The notes under the pieces were generated by a model. It searched no databases. It was not told the DNA's origin and saw only the letters and a list, made by a program, of their open reading frames with translations. Below are positions 1-10,488 of a stretch of DNA of 21,317 nucleotides, one piece after another. Numbering within the stretch: the first letter of the stretch is position 1; every line of letters starts with the position of its first letter. A program made the translations under genes and the position numbers. This DNA is from Reclinomonas americana ATCC 50394 (lineage: Eukaryota; Jakobida; Jakobea; Jakobida): positions 1 to 21,317 of the forward strand of contig AFZH01018668.1 of the NCBI GenBank assembly GCA_048213135.1. The letters run 5' to 3'.

Positions 1-15
1 GCTCTCCACGTGACA

Positions 16-86
16 TCCTCCTCCTCCTCCTCCTCCTCCTCCTCCTCCTCCTCCTCCTCCTCTCTCTCTCTCTCTCTCTCTCTCTC
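16..86. repeat. (TCC)n followed by (TC)n microsatellite
   Basis: Perfect TCC units run from about 16 to 61 and pass directly into a TC dinucleotide tract ending at 86. The last bases overlap the stop codon (minus strand, 85-87) of the transposase-like gene, so on that strand the tract is a GA-rich stretch just 3' of the coding region. Bases 1-15 show nothing recognisable. Confidence 0.95.
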
Positions 87-714
87 AATCTTTCTCTGTC
101 CCCGCATCTACAACTTTTCCTTGTCGCACCAAATATCGAGTAGTGGTACACACCTTGATTTCGAAGCAGCGAGTGCTTCCCTTGCGTCCACTCGACATAT
201 CCCGCTGGGGAATGCACCTCTTACAAAAGTGCCGGAATTGTGCGAACGACGTTGCTCCGAGGATTGAGACGTCGTCCACTACCAGATAGTCCGCGAGTTG
301 AAACCTGCGAAGCATGAGAATGCTCGAAATGAACAGACTGTGGCCAATGTTATACCTCGCCTCAATCAGCTATATATCACGAGAAACGCACATGAAGCAC
401 CGGGTGAGCGGGTCCCACAGTGGCGCTCCAGTTGCCGCGTCAGTCTGAATGACCCAAGGCCTGTACGCAACAAGTAGCTTATCCAATGGATCCTCCATCA
501 TTTTGTGGCCGGCAGGAATTCTGGTAAAGAACGCCTCAATTTGGCAGTAGTACACTGGCCAGTGGCGCGCATCGATATCGCAATCGCGCCCTTGGTTGGC
601 ATGCACGACTTCGTTGGTTGCAGACTGAGGTCGCATGCCGACTGAGGCACCAGTGTCGACGGGTATGTGTTCACCGAATTCGGCGCGATTAAACAGCACT
701 ACCGTCGACAGCCT

Positions 715-755
<41 letters not shown>

Positions 756-3700
756 TGTGGCTGTCAGAGGCCAACACGGTGCACCCAAATAGAGCGCGCT
801 GAGAACGACATAGCACGTACCCATTGCGCAGGAAATCTTCATCTCCGGCGTTAGGGAACACGGTGCGATACTTGTCGATTCCAAGCCGGGCACACAAGTC
901 CGTAAGTTGCGCCACGCCATTCTTGAGGAGTCGGTTCCCCCGATGCCACTGAAACTTGGATGCCCTGACGATCAGGCGGCCTTCCGATGTGTACACGTCG
1001 GCGTGTTGACCAGCCGTGCCTTCCCTCGCCTCCAGCCAGTGAGCAATCGTCGGATGTCGACGAATGGCGGAGTAGCGGGTGCCGACATTGACGCCATCCA
1101 CACTCTTGCCACGAGAGAACAGGTCAAGCAGCTGGCGCACAACCTGCCGGAGGGCGACAGCGGTGTATTCATCTTGGTGATTGCTCATCTTCAAGTCGCG
1201 CCTCTCGCCACTGTGCGAAGAAACGCAGCGATGTGAAACTTGGTCATCGCATCACAAACAAGCCGGAGATTCGACGACGCAACTGGTGAAGCTTTTCTCC
1301 AGTCTCCAACTGCCTCGGAGACGAAGCAATTCATACCGGCAAGACGCTCTTGCTCCAGCGAGTGCCCAATCGCGTGATTCTTGTACGACAAGGAGTCGTA
1401 CGTTTCGCCACACTCTCTGTATTATGTTTGCAGAGTGGCGAATCGTGAGGCAGACGGCGCGAGACAACAATAGCTGTGTTACGCTGCAGCTGCTGACGAC
1501 GTACCCCATCAACGACCGCAAATACCAAATTGTACGGTCATAATAAACGTCGTCTGCTGAATCGCGATGTGTGGCGATCGTGTGAGAGTAGTAGTCAGCG
1601 AGCGCTGAGTACAACAGTAATGCTGGCTCTTGCTCCAGCAGCGCACGCAGCGAATCGACGTCGCTTGAGTCAGAGGCACTGGAAAACAAGAGAACGCATG
1701 CTGCGAGAACAAACAGCCGATATGCGCAGATGAGAACAGACTTAGGGTCGGAGGAATGCGCAAACGCTGATGACACACTCACGGCGCAAGGCGAACATGA
1801 TGGAACACGTAGTTGCTGTCCAGTGTCTACCAAGTAATGAACCTTGGTTTTTGGCAAACGAGAAAATGACTCTTCCCATGGACGGGTCGTCACCCGTGAG
1901 GGCACTCACAAAGTCAGACAGCCATTCAGTTGCAACGCTGACAGTGTGACGATCTCCATCCGCAATTGTAATGCTGGAAATAGCCGCGAGCAATGCCGTG
2001 CGACAACGGGGCGCAAGGCCTTCGGCGATCATATGCAAGTCCACGGGCAACAGGATATCACCATGGACCTGCGCGTGGCGACACGATACGTAAGGCTGCC
2101 ACAAGACACGTGAGCTGAAAAATCGCACTCACGTTGAAGTCATCCATTCCGTACACCAGTGCAGATTGCGGTCGTCTCTCGCCTGCAACACCAAGGAGAA
2201 CCGATCTCCGTCCGCTGCGCATCACCAGGCTCGTGTGCTCCGCATTCCGGAAAATAGTCTCCGGTCGAACGCCTACCAACTGCTCGCGGACAACCTTTGC
2301 GTATGAGCAGTTCAACGCAGTTGCCGACAGCATGTCGAGTCCTGCACCAACAAACGAGACGCAGCAAGCATATTCAAACACGTATCAGCAAATGAGAACG
2401 GCAACTCCCCACACGCGCACGCAACATTCACACAAACGAGCACAGATGCACGTACTTACCGTGGCACCACCAACAGTGCAGCCGTTTTATGATGGCCGAT
2501 GCTGACTGTCCCTCCACGCCATCAACAGAATGGAACAACAAGTCGGCGAAGACCACATACTTGCGACCATCGATGTGTGTAACAAAGCCACGCCGCGTGC
2601 GCGTGATTGAGTTCACGAGGTGTTGGTACGCCGACATATTCGAAACTTCTGTGGAACACATGAGAATAGGCAAAGACCTGAGTAGCTGTAGCAAGTTAAG
2701 TGCACAATTTGCAACTAACCGGGAGGAGTCAAGGCGATACATGGATAGTGCAGAGGCCTGCCTCTGCGAAGGTCCTTGGCCGGTCTGTTCGCAATGGCCA
2801 TATGGCACGAGCCTGTAGGTCGTTGTTCTCTCGTCGATGTTGACTCTGCGAAGTACGAGCACCGTGAGAGGTTGACAACACACCAGCACGCACAGAGGTA
2901 CGCACACTGTCACCTTTGAAATCATCGTAGTCCAATTTAAGCCACACAAGTAGCGCTTTTGCATCGTCATCGGCGTGCGCAAGAACAGTGTCCTCGAAAT
3001 CGCGGTTGTACTGTCATGCGAAAACAAGGATTGGTTTCGCTGCACACTGTCAATGGGCTGCTAAGAGACACAACATTGGCACACCTTGATTGGAAAACCA
3101 GTCGTCGCTCCGTCGATGACATCGGCCGCATACTGCGTGAATCGCAGGTTGCCGTCACCGACCACATCCAGCGGGCTGACACACATTAGTGGCCATCGCT
3201 CAGCGTGGCCTGAGGCTGCTGCGCTTTCTTGCTGACTGTACACGTCGGCCAACGAGAACACTGGATCGTCCACTCGCGCGATTGTCAGCTTGTCCGTGAC
3301 TCTGACCTCACGAATGTTCTCTGACGGCGGCAAAGGCCACACCAGGTAGCACCTGAGGCCGGCGGCCACTGCGTCAATGGGAGAGGGAAAGCCCGCGACA
3401 GTAGCACCAGACTGAGGCACAGAGCGCAAAATATTGTACTGTAAGCAGTGGACACCGACATGACATGCAGCGCAAACAAAACAAACGCACGTCAGGAAAT
3501 AAGGCAAAGCCGAATTGCCACACCTCCAAGACAACGCGCCGCACACCATCCCTGTCAATCTGCGCCGTATGCTCAAAGGAATGAGATGAAACGCATCTTC
3601 AGACGCGACACCCACGCGCGCGCATCGCGTACACACACCTCATCCCATGCATTGAGAAGTTTCACAAGAGTGCCATTATTCTCCTGGTCGGTAAATCCTG

Positions 3701-5493
3701 GCCCGTCGAGTCGATAAAACGCGTTCTTCCAGCACGCGACCTCTTTACGTCCGCGGCTCCGAACGTAAGTCACCAGCGCGTGGAGTTGCTTATCCTTCAC
3801 TCGAGTGCCAGTCATCGGGCCACGTCTCACGTGGCTTTCAGGTTGCTGTTCAAATGCACGCAAAAGGCGCACTCAGTGAGCACGAGGTGCAATCCGTCGA
3901 CGGTGCGAAGCTTCGAAGTAATCACAAACCTTGCCCTGCTCGTGCACGAAACGCTGTTGTAGGCTGTCCAGCACTCCAGGAGCTGCAAGCTGCCGCGTGA
4001 TCAACTTCTCCAAGTTGGTGTACACGCCGGGTTGCTCATTGAAGTAGGATCTCTTCTCCACGTACTCCTCTGGCGACAGATTCAGCGAGGCCAAATCGCA
4101 ACGCCAGTACGAGATTGGCGGCGTTGTGAGGCGATTGAAATTCGCATAGGGGTATGTCAGGATCGCGTGCAGCAGCTGTAGCACGCTGACGGACGGCTGG
4201 GCAAGCTGAACAAAGTGCATCAACAAAGCCTGTTCTCGAGTGGTGGCAGGAGCGTACTCGTTCAGTGGCGGGTCCATTTGCTGAGACGCACACGAGCAAC
4301 AGGAGGCAAATACGAGTCAGAGTGCTCGTCTCGCTGCGAAGGATTGCGAATGCAGTGGCAGACAAACCATGCGCTCCCTGGTAATCTCAGCGAACTGAGC
4401 AGCATATCTTGCTTCGTCCTCCTCACTGAATTGATAGCCTGGCGTATCATCGACAACATACGTGGCACTGAAGTCGGAGTCCGCAGGGGCAGCAGCAACG
4501 ACAAGCATCGGGCCTACGCCTTCGTCGTCGTAGTCGTAGTCGTCGTCGAATCCGCCACCTCCTTCCACACTCGCCACTGGAAACTTGCCAACCCCATCGT
4601 CCACCTCACAGGTAGGATCAATGATACCGGTTGCGCATGCAGTTCGGCGACTGCGGTCAACGACGGAGACATCTGCGACTCAAGAACACATGAGAACACG
4701 AAGTACCCGAAGATGAATCGTTGTGATCATGAGAAGGATGCACACCTTCGGGTCCACAGTCCATGGCCACAGACCCGCGCTCCACTCTACCAACAGACGC
4801 AAGGTCATCATCGCTGCTCATGCTTTGGTCGTCCTCAAGTTGGACGACAGATCTGGAGAGGTGAGGCTGCCGCTCGTCATCGGCTGCCAACTCTGCGCAG
4901 TCCGCTGCGCGAGCAAACTGCGGGTGCACGTGGTCGTCGAGCACCGAAGCGGTGTCGAGCTCCATGGACACAGAAGCAGCGTCATGGCTTCGCCACCTGC
5001 TGGCCCGATTGTGCAGCCAAATGCTCACATTCTTCTTGTGTTTCTGTGAAGATCAACACAAAACGATGAACAGCGACACACGCGAGGACACAAACACTCC
5101 CATAAACACACACACACACACGTGCACACAAACATTTGCAAAGGAGAGAGAACGGCGTGCGAGAGAGCGATAGGACGAAGTATCAATAAAAAATGCTCAA
5201 GTCCCACCATTGAAGGACGTCACACAACGCACAACACCCGCACACGAGCACACCTCGCTCCCTCCCTCGCACACACGCGTGTGTATACTCACACTAGTGC
5301 CGAGGTGTGCCTTAAAGTGGCCAGTTTTCCAGCCACGGGAATTCTCCGCACTCTCGCAGCACGGGCACTGCCAGCGAACACAGTCCGATCGCTGAGAAGC
5401 GTGTGTGTGGCGGAAGAGCCCAATGACCTCAGCAGGTACTTGCTGCTGAAGAAGAATTGCGGCGATAAGCTGTTCTCTCTCACTCACACTCAT
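85..5493 (-). CDS. Intron-rich DDE transposase-like protein with N-terminal C2H2 finger
   Basis: My model has 16 exons: 5493-5293, 5043-4746, 4672-4368, 4280-3930, 3845-3639, 3559-3524, 3411-3085, 3010-2914, 2845-2720, 2648-2460, 2341-2133, 2068-1843, 1700-1505, 1416-1260, 1203-392, 304-85. They sum to 3,957 bases, an open frame of 1,318 codons plus stop. Seen: a C2H2 finger with canonical spacing (C43-x2-C46-x12-H59-x3-H63), acidic linkers, WLKLDYDDFK at 598-607, a block with D692 then C708-x2-C711, PVDLHMIAEGL at 790-800 (D792, H794, E798), and a late block YYCQIEAFF with LAxxPW-type spacing. The order recalls Plavaka/Tnp2-like (CACTA-related) transposases, whose YDDF, D...CxxC and D-x-(M)H-x-x-x-EG blocks carry the catalytic acids; I infer the same here. 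The start at 5493 is chosen because the finger lies in that exon; an upstream Met at 5658 would overlap the next gene. Weak point: the 1260/1203 junction uses a poor acceptor (an alternative at 1210 changes phase). The last exon may contain a further donor near 145. Confidence 0.72.
713..753 (-). repeat. (GT)n tract inside the transposase gene: mini-intron or translated Val-Cys repeat
   Basis: On the minus strand the sequence is an uninterrupted GT repeat ending in GTCAG. Spliced as a 39-base intron (751-713) it leaves the frame intact. Left unspliced it stays open and encodes alternating Val and Cys. Both readings join the same flanking protein segments (ending SDSHN, resuming LSTVV), so the sequence alone does not decide. 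Confidence 0.8.
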
Positions 5494-5643
5494 GTCACTG
5501 ATGCAGATAATCCTGTTTGACAAGTGGGCGCGTGCCTGGAGCTTCTTCGCGGGCCCTCGAGCTCTGCTTGAGCACTGCACGAGCACTGTATCAGTGCGTT
5601 TGCATTTTTTCAACTCTCTGTGCGCACTGACAACTTGACCCAC
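5494..5643. promoter_or_regulatory. Divergent intergenic promoter region
   Basis: The 150 bases lie between the start codons of the minus-strand transposase-like gene (5493) and the plus-strand companion gene (5644). Both 5' ends must be controlled from here. I see no convincing TATA box. The sequence has a GGGCCC palindrome near 5550 and repeated GAGCACTG(C/T) near 5569-5588. A shared bidirectional promoter is an inference from the layout. Confidence 0.5.
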
Positions 5644-7302
5644 ATGGATTCGTCGCAAGATTCAGAGGCACACTCTCCTGCAGCTGGTGTCGGCCTCGTC
5701 GACCTCAGCTCTCCGCCCTCTCGATCTGCAGCTGCGGGTGCTCAGGTGCCTCGCGATCGCTCAGCTGCGGTGCCGGCCGCCAGTTAAGCTCACACAAGGT
5801 CGACCCTCTCAGATTACAACGTCCTCACCTTTTGTTTGCTCCCCAGTTGGCAGCGGTCCTCGGTCGCAGCTAGCACCAGGAGCTGCTCTCATTGGCTCCG
5901 CTGGAGCCAAGCGAGGCGCTCTGAGTGACCTTTCACGCGATCCCAGTGCACCCGCGCCTAAAAGCTCGAGGCAGTCGCTAGAGGACCACATTGCGGATGT
6001 CCACCTCTTTGACCGCGAAGGACAGGTGGCGTCACTGAAGCCCCACTTGCTCACAGAAGACGGCGACTGCGCGGACACGGCTCGTGCGCGTGGAGAACTG
6101 TTGCTGAGGGTCACGCTCGAGGTGCATAGAGCGAATGCGAAGTCGAATCTGCTTATTGTCGGACTTCTTTCCGACTTGAAGGCCGCTCTCATGTCGAGCC
6201 GTCTTGAAGGGAGCCAGCGTGTGCGTGTTGTGTCGCGCTTCTCGTGTTTAAGTCTCGTACTACCGCTCATTCGTCGCGCTGCAGACTGCTTTTGTTGACA
6301 GAGCGCGTGAGGAGTTCAGAACAGCTTTCGGCGCGTGCGACATTGATCGAATGCGTGCCTGGCAAAAGGCTGACCGGAATGTTGTCGAAGAGGCCTTCAA
6401 CCGCACCTGCCCCGGCTTGAAAGGCAAGTTCGACGACACTGTCTGTCCGACGGTGAAGACATCGGTATGGCTTGCAGAGTTGTTGCCAATGAGTTGACAT
6501 GCAAATGAGTGACACGTCCTTGTCTTCCACCTATTAGATTGGATCGACGACGGCAACGATTGCCAGCAACATCAAAGCAAGGATCTTGCCTGCTGGAGGT
6601 ACTCGAAATTTCTCATCTCTTGCTGAATTCGCTGCCGCCATGGACTCCGAGGAGCACAAGCCAGACGAATCCGCAGTGCGTTTCACCCATGCAAGCTGCA
6701 CCGCACTAATCTCATCATGTGTACGAGAAGCCTCACCGTCAACTGTTATGTACACCAGGTGTCGCTGGCCATTGCATCGCGCACTGAGGCTCTCACTGCC
6801 CCGTTCTGCCGAGCCGCATCGACGAGCCTGTCCGTTTTCGGGATGATGGTACGTACTCGCACTCGTGTAGCGAAAACTCGTGCATACATATTCCTCTCCA
6901 CCTACAACATTCTCATCATGCATGCAGGTCCTAGTCGCGAATCGCCTGTGCGAAGATTACAACAAGCAGTGCGAGCGCGACCGTGTGCGTCCTGGATCCG
7001 GGTCGGGGAAACGACAGGTCGCCACATTCGCCTTGATCTGTGACTATGTCGAGCGTCGAGGGCTTTCGTCCCACTCAACACCAGCACAAATATTCGACGC
7101 TTTGCGCGGTGAAGATGGAGAATCGCCCATGGTCTGCCTCCCGTGGTCATTCCTGTTCCCTCGTCACCCGCTGCCGGGTGCGCTCTTGGAGGCACCGCAC
7201 GTGGAACCGATGTTGCTGGAAGGCGATGACGGTGCCGAAGCTGCTGGTGCAGTGGCAGCGAACCCAATTCAATTGCAAGACGGCGAGGACGAATTGATGT
7301 GA
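5644..7302 (+). CDS. Unrecognised companion protein A of the transposase cassette
   Basis: Six exons (5644-5782, 5847-6220, 6285-6464, 6538-6675, 6759-6848, 6928-7302) give 431 codons with every phase closing; the last four introns are phase 0. I recognise no family. The first ~90 residues are Ser/Ala/Pro-rich and probably disordered, with VGLVDLSS at 16-23 resembling a SUMO-interacting motif. From about residue 90 the protein is mostly helical in character. It includes a segment around EEFRTAFGACDIDRMRAW and, before and after the last intron, SVFGMM|VLVANR. The tail is acidic and ends DGEDELM. The segment at the last intron resembles the plus-strand gene that follows, at the same intron position and phase, suggesting duplication. 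It lies head-to-head with the transposase-like gene, so an accessory role in transposition is possible, but nothing in the sequence assigns a biochemical activity. Confidence 0.75.
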
Positions 7303-7953
7303 GCGGTTGGCGTCGCCTGATTGTGCTAGCTAGCAGCTGGTGCCCATAGCGGGCTGTTGCATGTTGCCTCTGTGCCTTTTTTTTTTCCCCAAGTGAAGCT
7401 GTGACCTTCCACAATCTGTAGGAGTCAACTGAAATTGTCACTTTCTCTACTAGGCACAAGTGAGCAAAAGCCCTCCCCTGTCAATGGCGCCCGTGCGTGC
7501 ATGTGCACGTACACTGTGTGACTCTTGTGTTTAAGTTTCACAAACCTCGGCCTGGGCGTGGGCGTGGGCGTGGTTTGAGGAGGGTGAGTGTGTGTGAGCA
7601 TTTCGTCTCTCTGTTTTTGTGCTTATCCCTGGCCGTCGCTGTGCACCACTCTGCAGCTGTCTGTGATCATGTCCCCACTGTATGTGCACAGTAGTGGTGC
7701 GCGAGGAAGCAACTCTCTCCGTGCTGCGCACATGTGTGATCATAGTTTCGCATTGTGTGAGCATTTTTCCGAGCATGCAGAACTCATCGACTGCATCAGC
7801 GCTGCGGATCGCCCCTTGGCGCGTGCCTTGAGCACTTGTGAGATGATGCAGCAAGCGCACTGCTACTTTGAGGTTCGGCTGCTGTTCGAACTGCGTCGCA
7901 CACTTTTCTTTCCTTCGTGAGCGCTGAAAAGCTCGTTTTGCTTCGTTTCTATC
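7303..7953. other. Intergenic region between the two companion genes
   Basis: About 650 bases hold the 3' end of companion A and presumably the promoter of companion B. Visible items are a T run at 7379-7386, three perfect tandem GGGCGT hexamers at 7554-7571 (similar to GC/CACCC-box elements), and a 13-base direct repeat TGTGTGAGCATTT at 7591-7603 and 7754-7766. A 62-codon reading frame (7732-7920) is open but has no recognisable product and could equally be 5' UTR or chance. Confidence 0.6.
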
Positions 7954-10198
7954 ATGGAGGGCAGCCTCGGCACCAATGCCACCATGCTCGGTCATGCGAC
8001 GCAGTTCTTTGCGCAGGCCTTGAGTTCCAGCGAGGAGGACGATGCGCCCAATCGTCGCCCGTATGTCGACATTGATGCCACGTATGTTGAGGATCTCGAA
8101 AACGGCCTTGGGAAGCGCATTGCCAGTGGCGCCATGAGCGTTGCTGGCGCCGTCGCCGTCGCTGACGACGAGGATGAGGAAGACGAGGATGAGAGCGGGA
8201 TGATCTGCCCACCGCCGCTCGTTTTTCTGCCTGTCCCCGACGACTTCCACTTCACGTCACCTGCGCCGGCGGCCGCTTCAAGTGTGCCGGTCGCGGCTCA
8301 TGCCGTGTTAACGTCCCCCACTTTCGGCAACGCCCGTGCCGTTCCGCTGCCGCGCTCGTCGTCTATGAGCACGACGGTATCTGGCTCTACTGCGAAGGTC
8401 AACGCACAGGCCAGTGGCCTTCCGGCTGTTCGACAGCCAACGTCGAGTTTGACGGCCGCCGCACCAGCAGCTGCTCGTCGTCGTCACTCTACTGCTCACA
8501 CTCAGCGACGCGTCACTGTTGCCGCCGGCTCGCGCCTTCCGCTGCCGTCGCAGGAGGCGCTTTCCGGCTCGTCCACCACGGCTGCGACAACGACCTCGGC
8601 TGCCATTCGTCCCGGGACCACAACCGCCACCGCCGCTGCTGCTGCTGGTATTGCTGCTTCTCCGCCTCCGCCTCCTCCATCAGCGCCTGCCGTCACTCCT
8701 GTTGACGCACCTGGTTTGACTGGTCCGCTTGAGCTTGCTCGTCCAGTGGGCCACAACGGTCTACACGGCGGAAGTGGCGTCCGTCGTCCGTTGTTGATTT
8801 TCGTGTCGGACTCGGATGGCTCCCCGCCAGTCAAGCGACGCCGCATGAGTGGCAGAGTCGGTGACATCGACTTGGCAGCTGCAGGTGCTGGTGCAGTCGC
8901 AGAATCTGGCCCGTCTATCGCGGTACGTCGTGTAGTACTGAAGTCTGAGCGGCATGCATATGCGTGTGTTGCTTACACGACGCAATACTTTTGCAGTCGG
9001 TATCCGATGCTGTCGCGAGCTTGGTGACTGCGCTGAGCGAGTTGCAGAAGTCCTCGGCTGCATCGCGGCAGACACTCGACCTCATTTGCAGCTACGTTCA
9101 CGATCAGAGTCTGCGTGTGCGAGATTTCCGGAACCCGGAGCGTGTCAGTGCGGAGGCAGCGGTGCGTGCATTTCTTCAATAGAGTTTTCATCTTGTGCTT
9201 GTTGTAATTTTGTTCCTCTTTTCTGGCTAATATTTCGTTCATTGCGATTGTTGCAGGTGGAGATTTTCGAGATTGCCTCGTCTCGCTTCTGCAAGTTACT
9301 CGTTTCTGGGCGATTCAACGAGGCCGAGCGCTGGCTTGCGCAAGACGTGGAAATTGTTGAGCCAGCATTGAGTGAGGTTGCGCAGAAGTTCGGTGTTGGC
9401 ACGCCGGCGGTGAGTGCACGAGTGTGAAATTCCTCGTGTTTCTCTTTGTCGTCGACGGTGACGATAATGCTCACTCTTTTTTTCGCTTAAAGATTATGTC
9501 TCTGGCGGAGCATGCTGTGGCGACTACCACTGCGCGTTTCGCTCGATGCATCGCGAAATGCATCGAATGTTCTTCCGCTGTGCACTTTGATCAGCCGTCG
9601 TTCACCAGCGATGTTGCAGTGTATGGTACACAGTCGCGTACCATCTGCCATGAGGTGAGTTGTAGCGAGCTGCAACGCAAGCTGATGAGTCACTACAAGA
9701 ATGATCAATTGCAATCGTTGACACTCTGCCACAGCGGCTGCTTGCCAACCGAGCAACGGCCTTGACGATGGCGCATTCGCGGAACCAAGTGGCACAGACT
9801 GCCTTCGGCTTGATGGTGAGTCGCACTTACCACAATCTGACTGCTGCAGCTGACTTGATGCACAGATTTATAGTGAGGCACGTTGTATGAGATGCACGTA
9901 CTCACGCAGTTTTTTCGTGCAGGTACTCGTCCACCTTCGTGGCGGCTCTGCGGTGTTCGTTCTCGGCAATGTGTTACCGGTCTTGACTATGATACTGCCG
10001 ATTGACGGATGCATCTCGAGCTTGACGGTGGATCGGCTGTTTACGATCGTTGGCAGTCCTGCTCGTGGAACGCTTGCCACGTTGGATGTCGCTTCGCCGG
10101 TGCTGCTGCCGTGCTGTTTCAAGGAGGAGGTCATCATCGTTGGTGACGATTATGTGGAACCGGAGGTGCTCGATCTCACCGGGATGGAACTGGATTGA
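7954..10198 (+). CDS. Unrecognised companion protein B with nuclear signal and SUMO-interaction-like motifs
   Basis: Six exons (7954-8922, 8997-9161, 9257-9409, 9493-9654, 9735-9815, 9923-10198) give 601 codons; all five introns are phase 0 with good GTACGT, GTGCGT or GTGAGT donors. No known family is recognised. The long first exon encodes a disordered-looking half: an acidic run (DDEDEEDEDES) near residue 75, Ala/Thr/Ser/Pro-rich stretches, then LLIFVSDSD (280-288) next to the basic PVKRRR (292-297), a plausible nuclear-localisation signal. The second half is compact and mostly helical, with AFGLM|VLVHLR spanning the last intron, which matches companion A. The C-terminus ends VIIVGDD (580-586) and VLDLT (592-596), both close to known SUMO-interacting motif patterns. 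The same-strand order suggests tandem duplication and divergence. Role in the element is inferred only. Confidence 0.78.
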
Positions 10199-10413
10199 GT
10201 CACGGGAGACTGGCGTTTGGATGGTTCTCGGGATTGGGAGGGATTCCTGCGTCGACAATGTGTGGAGGACTTCACGATTTTCCGACTTCGACGTTTTTTA
10301 TGTATTTTTATTTATCAGAGTAGTTTGAATGCATGCATGAGTATGAGTGAATCTACTGAGTGTGGCACCTGTAGTAGATAGTGGGTGGTGGGGCGAGGGA
10401 GTGCATGCAAAGC

Positions 10414-10445
10414 GGGGCGGGGGCGGGGGGGCGGGGGGCGCGGGG
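10414..10445 (+). other. G-tract run with G-quadruplex potential
   Basis: Five G tracts of 4-7 bases are separated by single C or short CGC loops on the plus strand. This fits the classic four-tract G-quadruplex pattern with very short loops. It sits about 75 bases before the CGG(T/C)(A/G)CCG cluster. Confidence 0.7.
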
Positions 10446-10488
10446 CGCGGCAGCCGCGGCTAAAAATAGCCCTCAAATGACGCCGTGC

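Noticed and set aside
5197-5658. Upstream Met at 5658 as transposase start
   Set aside because: It would overlap the start of companion A on the other strand, and the extra residues show no conserved character; Met at 5493 leads directly into the finger domain.
7732-7920. 62-codon open frame upstream of companion B
   Set aside because: No recognisable motif; it lies where the promoter or 5' UTR of companion B must be. Kept only as a remark.
7531-8250. Minus-strand 239-codon open frame antisense to companion B
   Set aside because: It is the complement of the well-supported first exon, and most of its length is explained by codon-bias mirroring.
10460-10469. CTAAAAATAG, a perfect match to a MEF2-type site
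   Set aside because: Single 10-base match without context; the presence of MEF2 factors in this organism is unknown.
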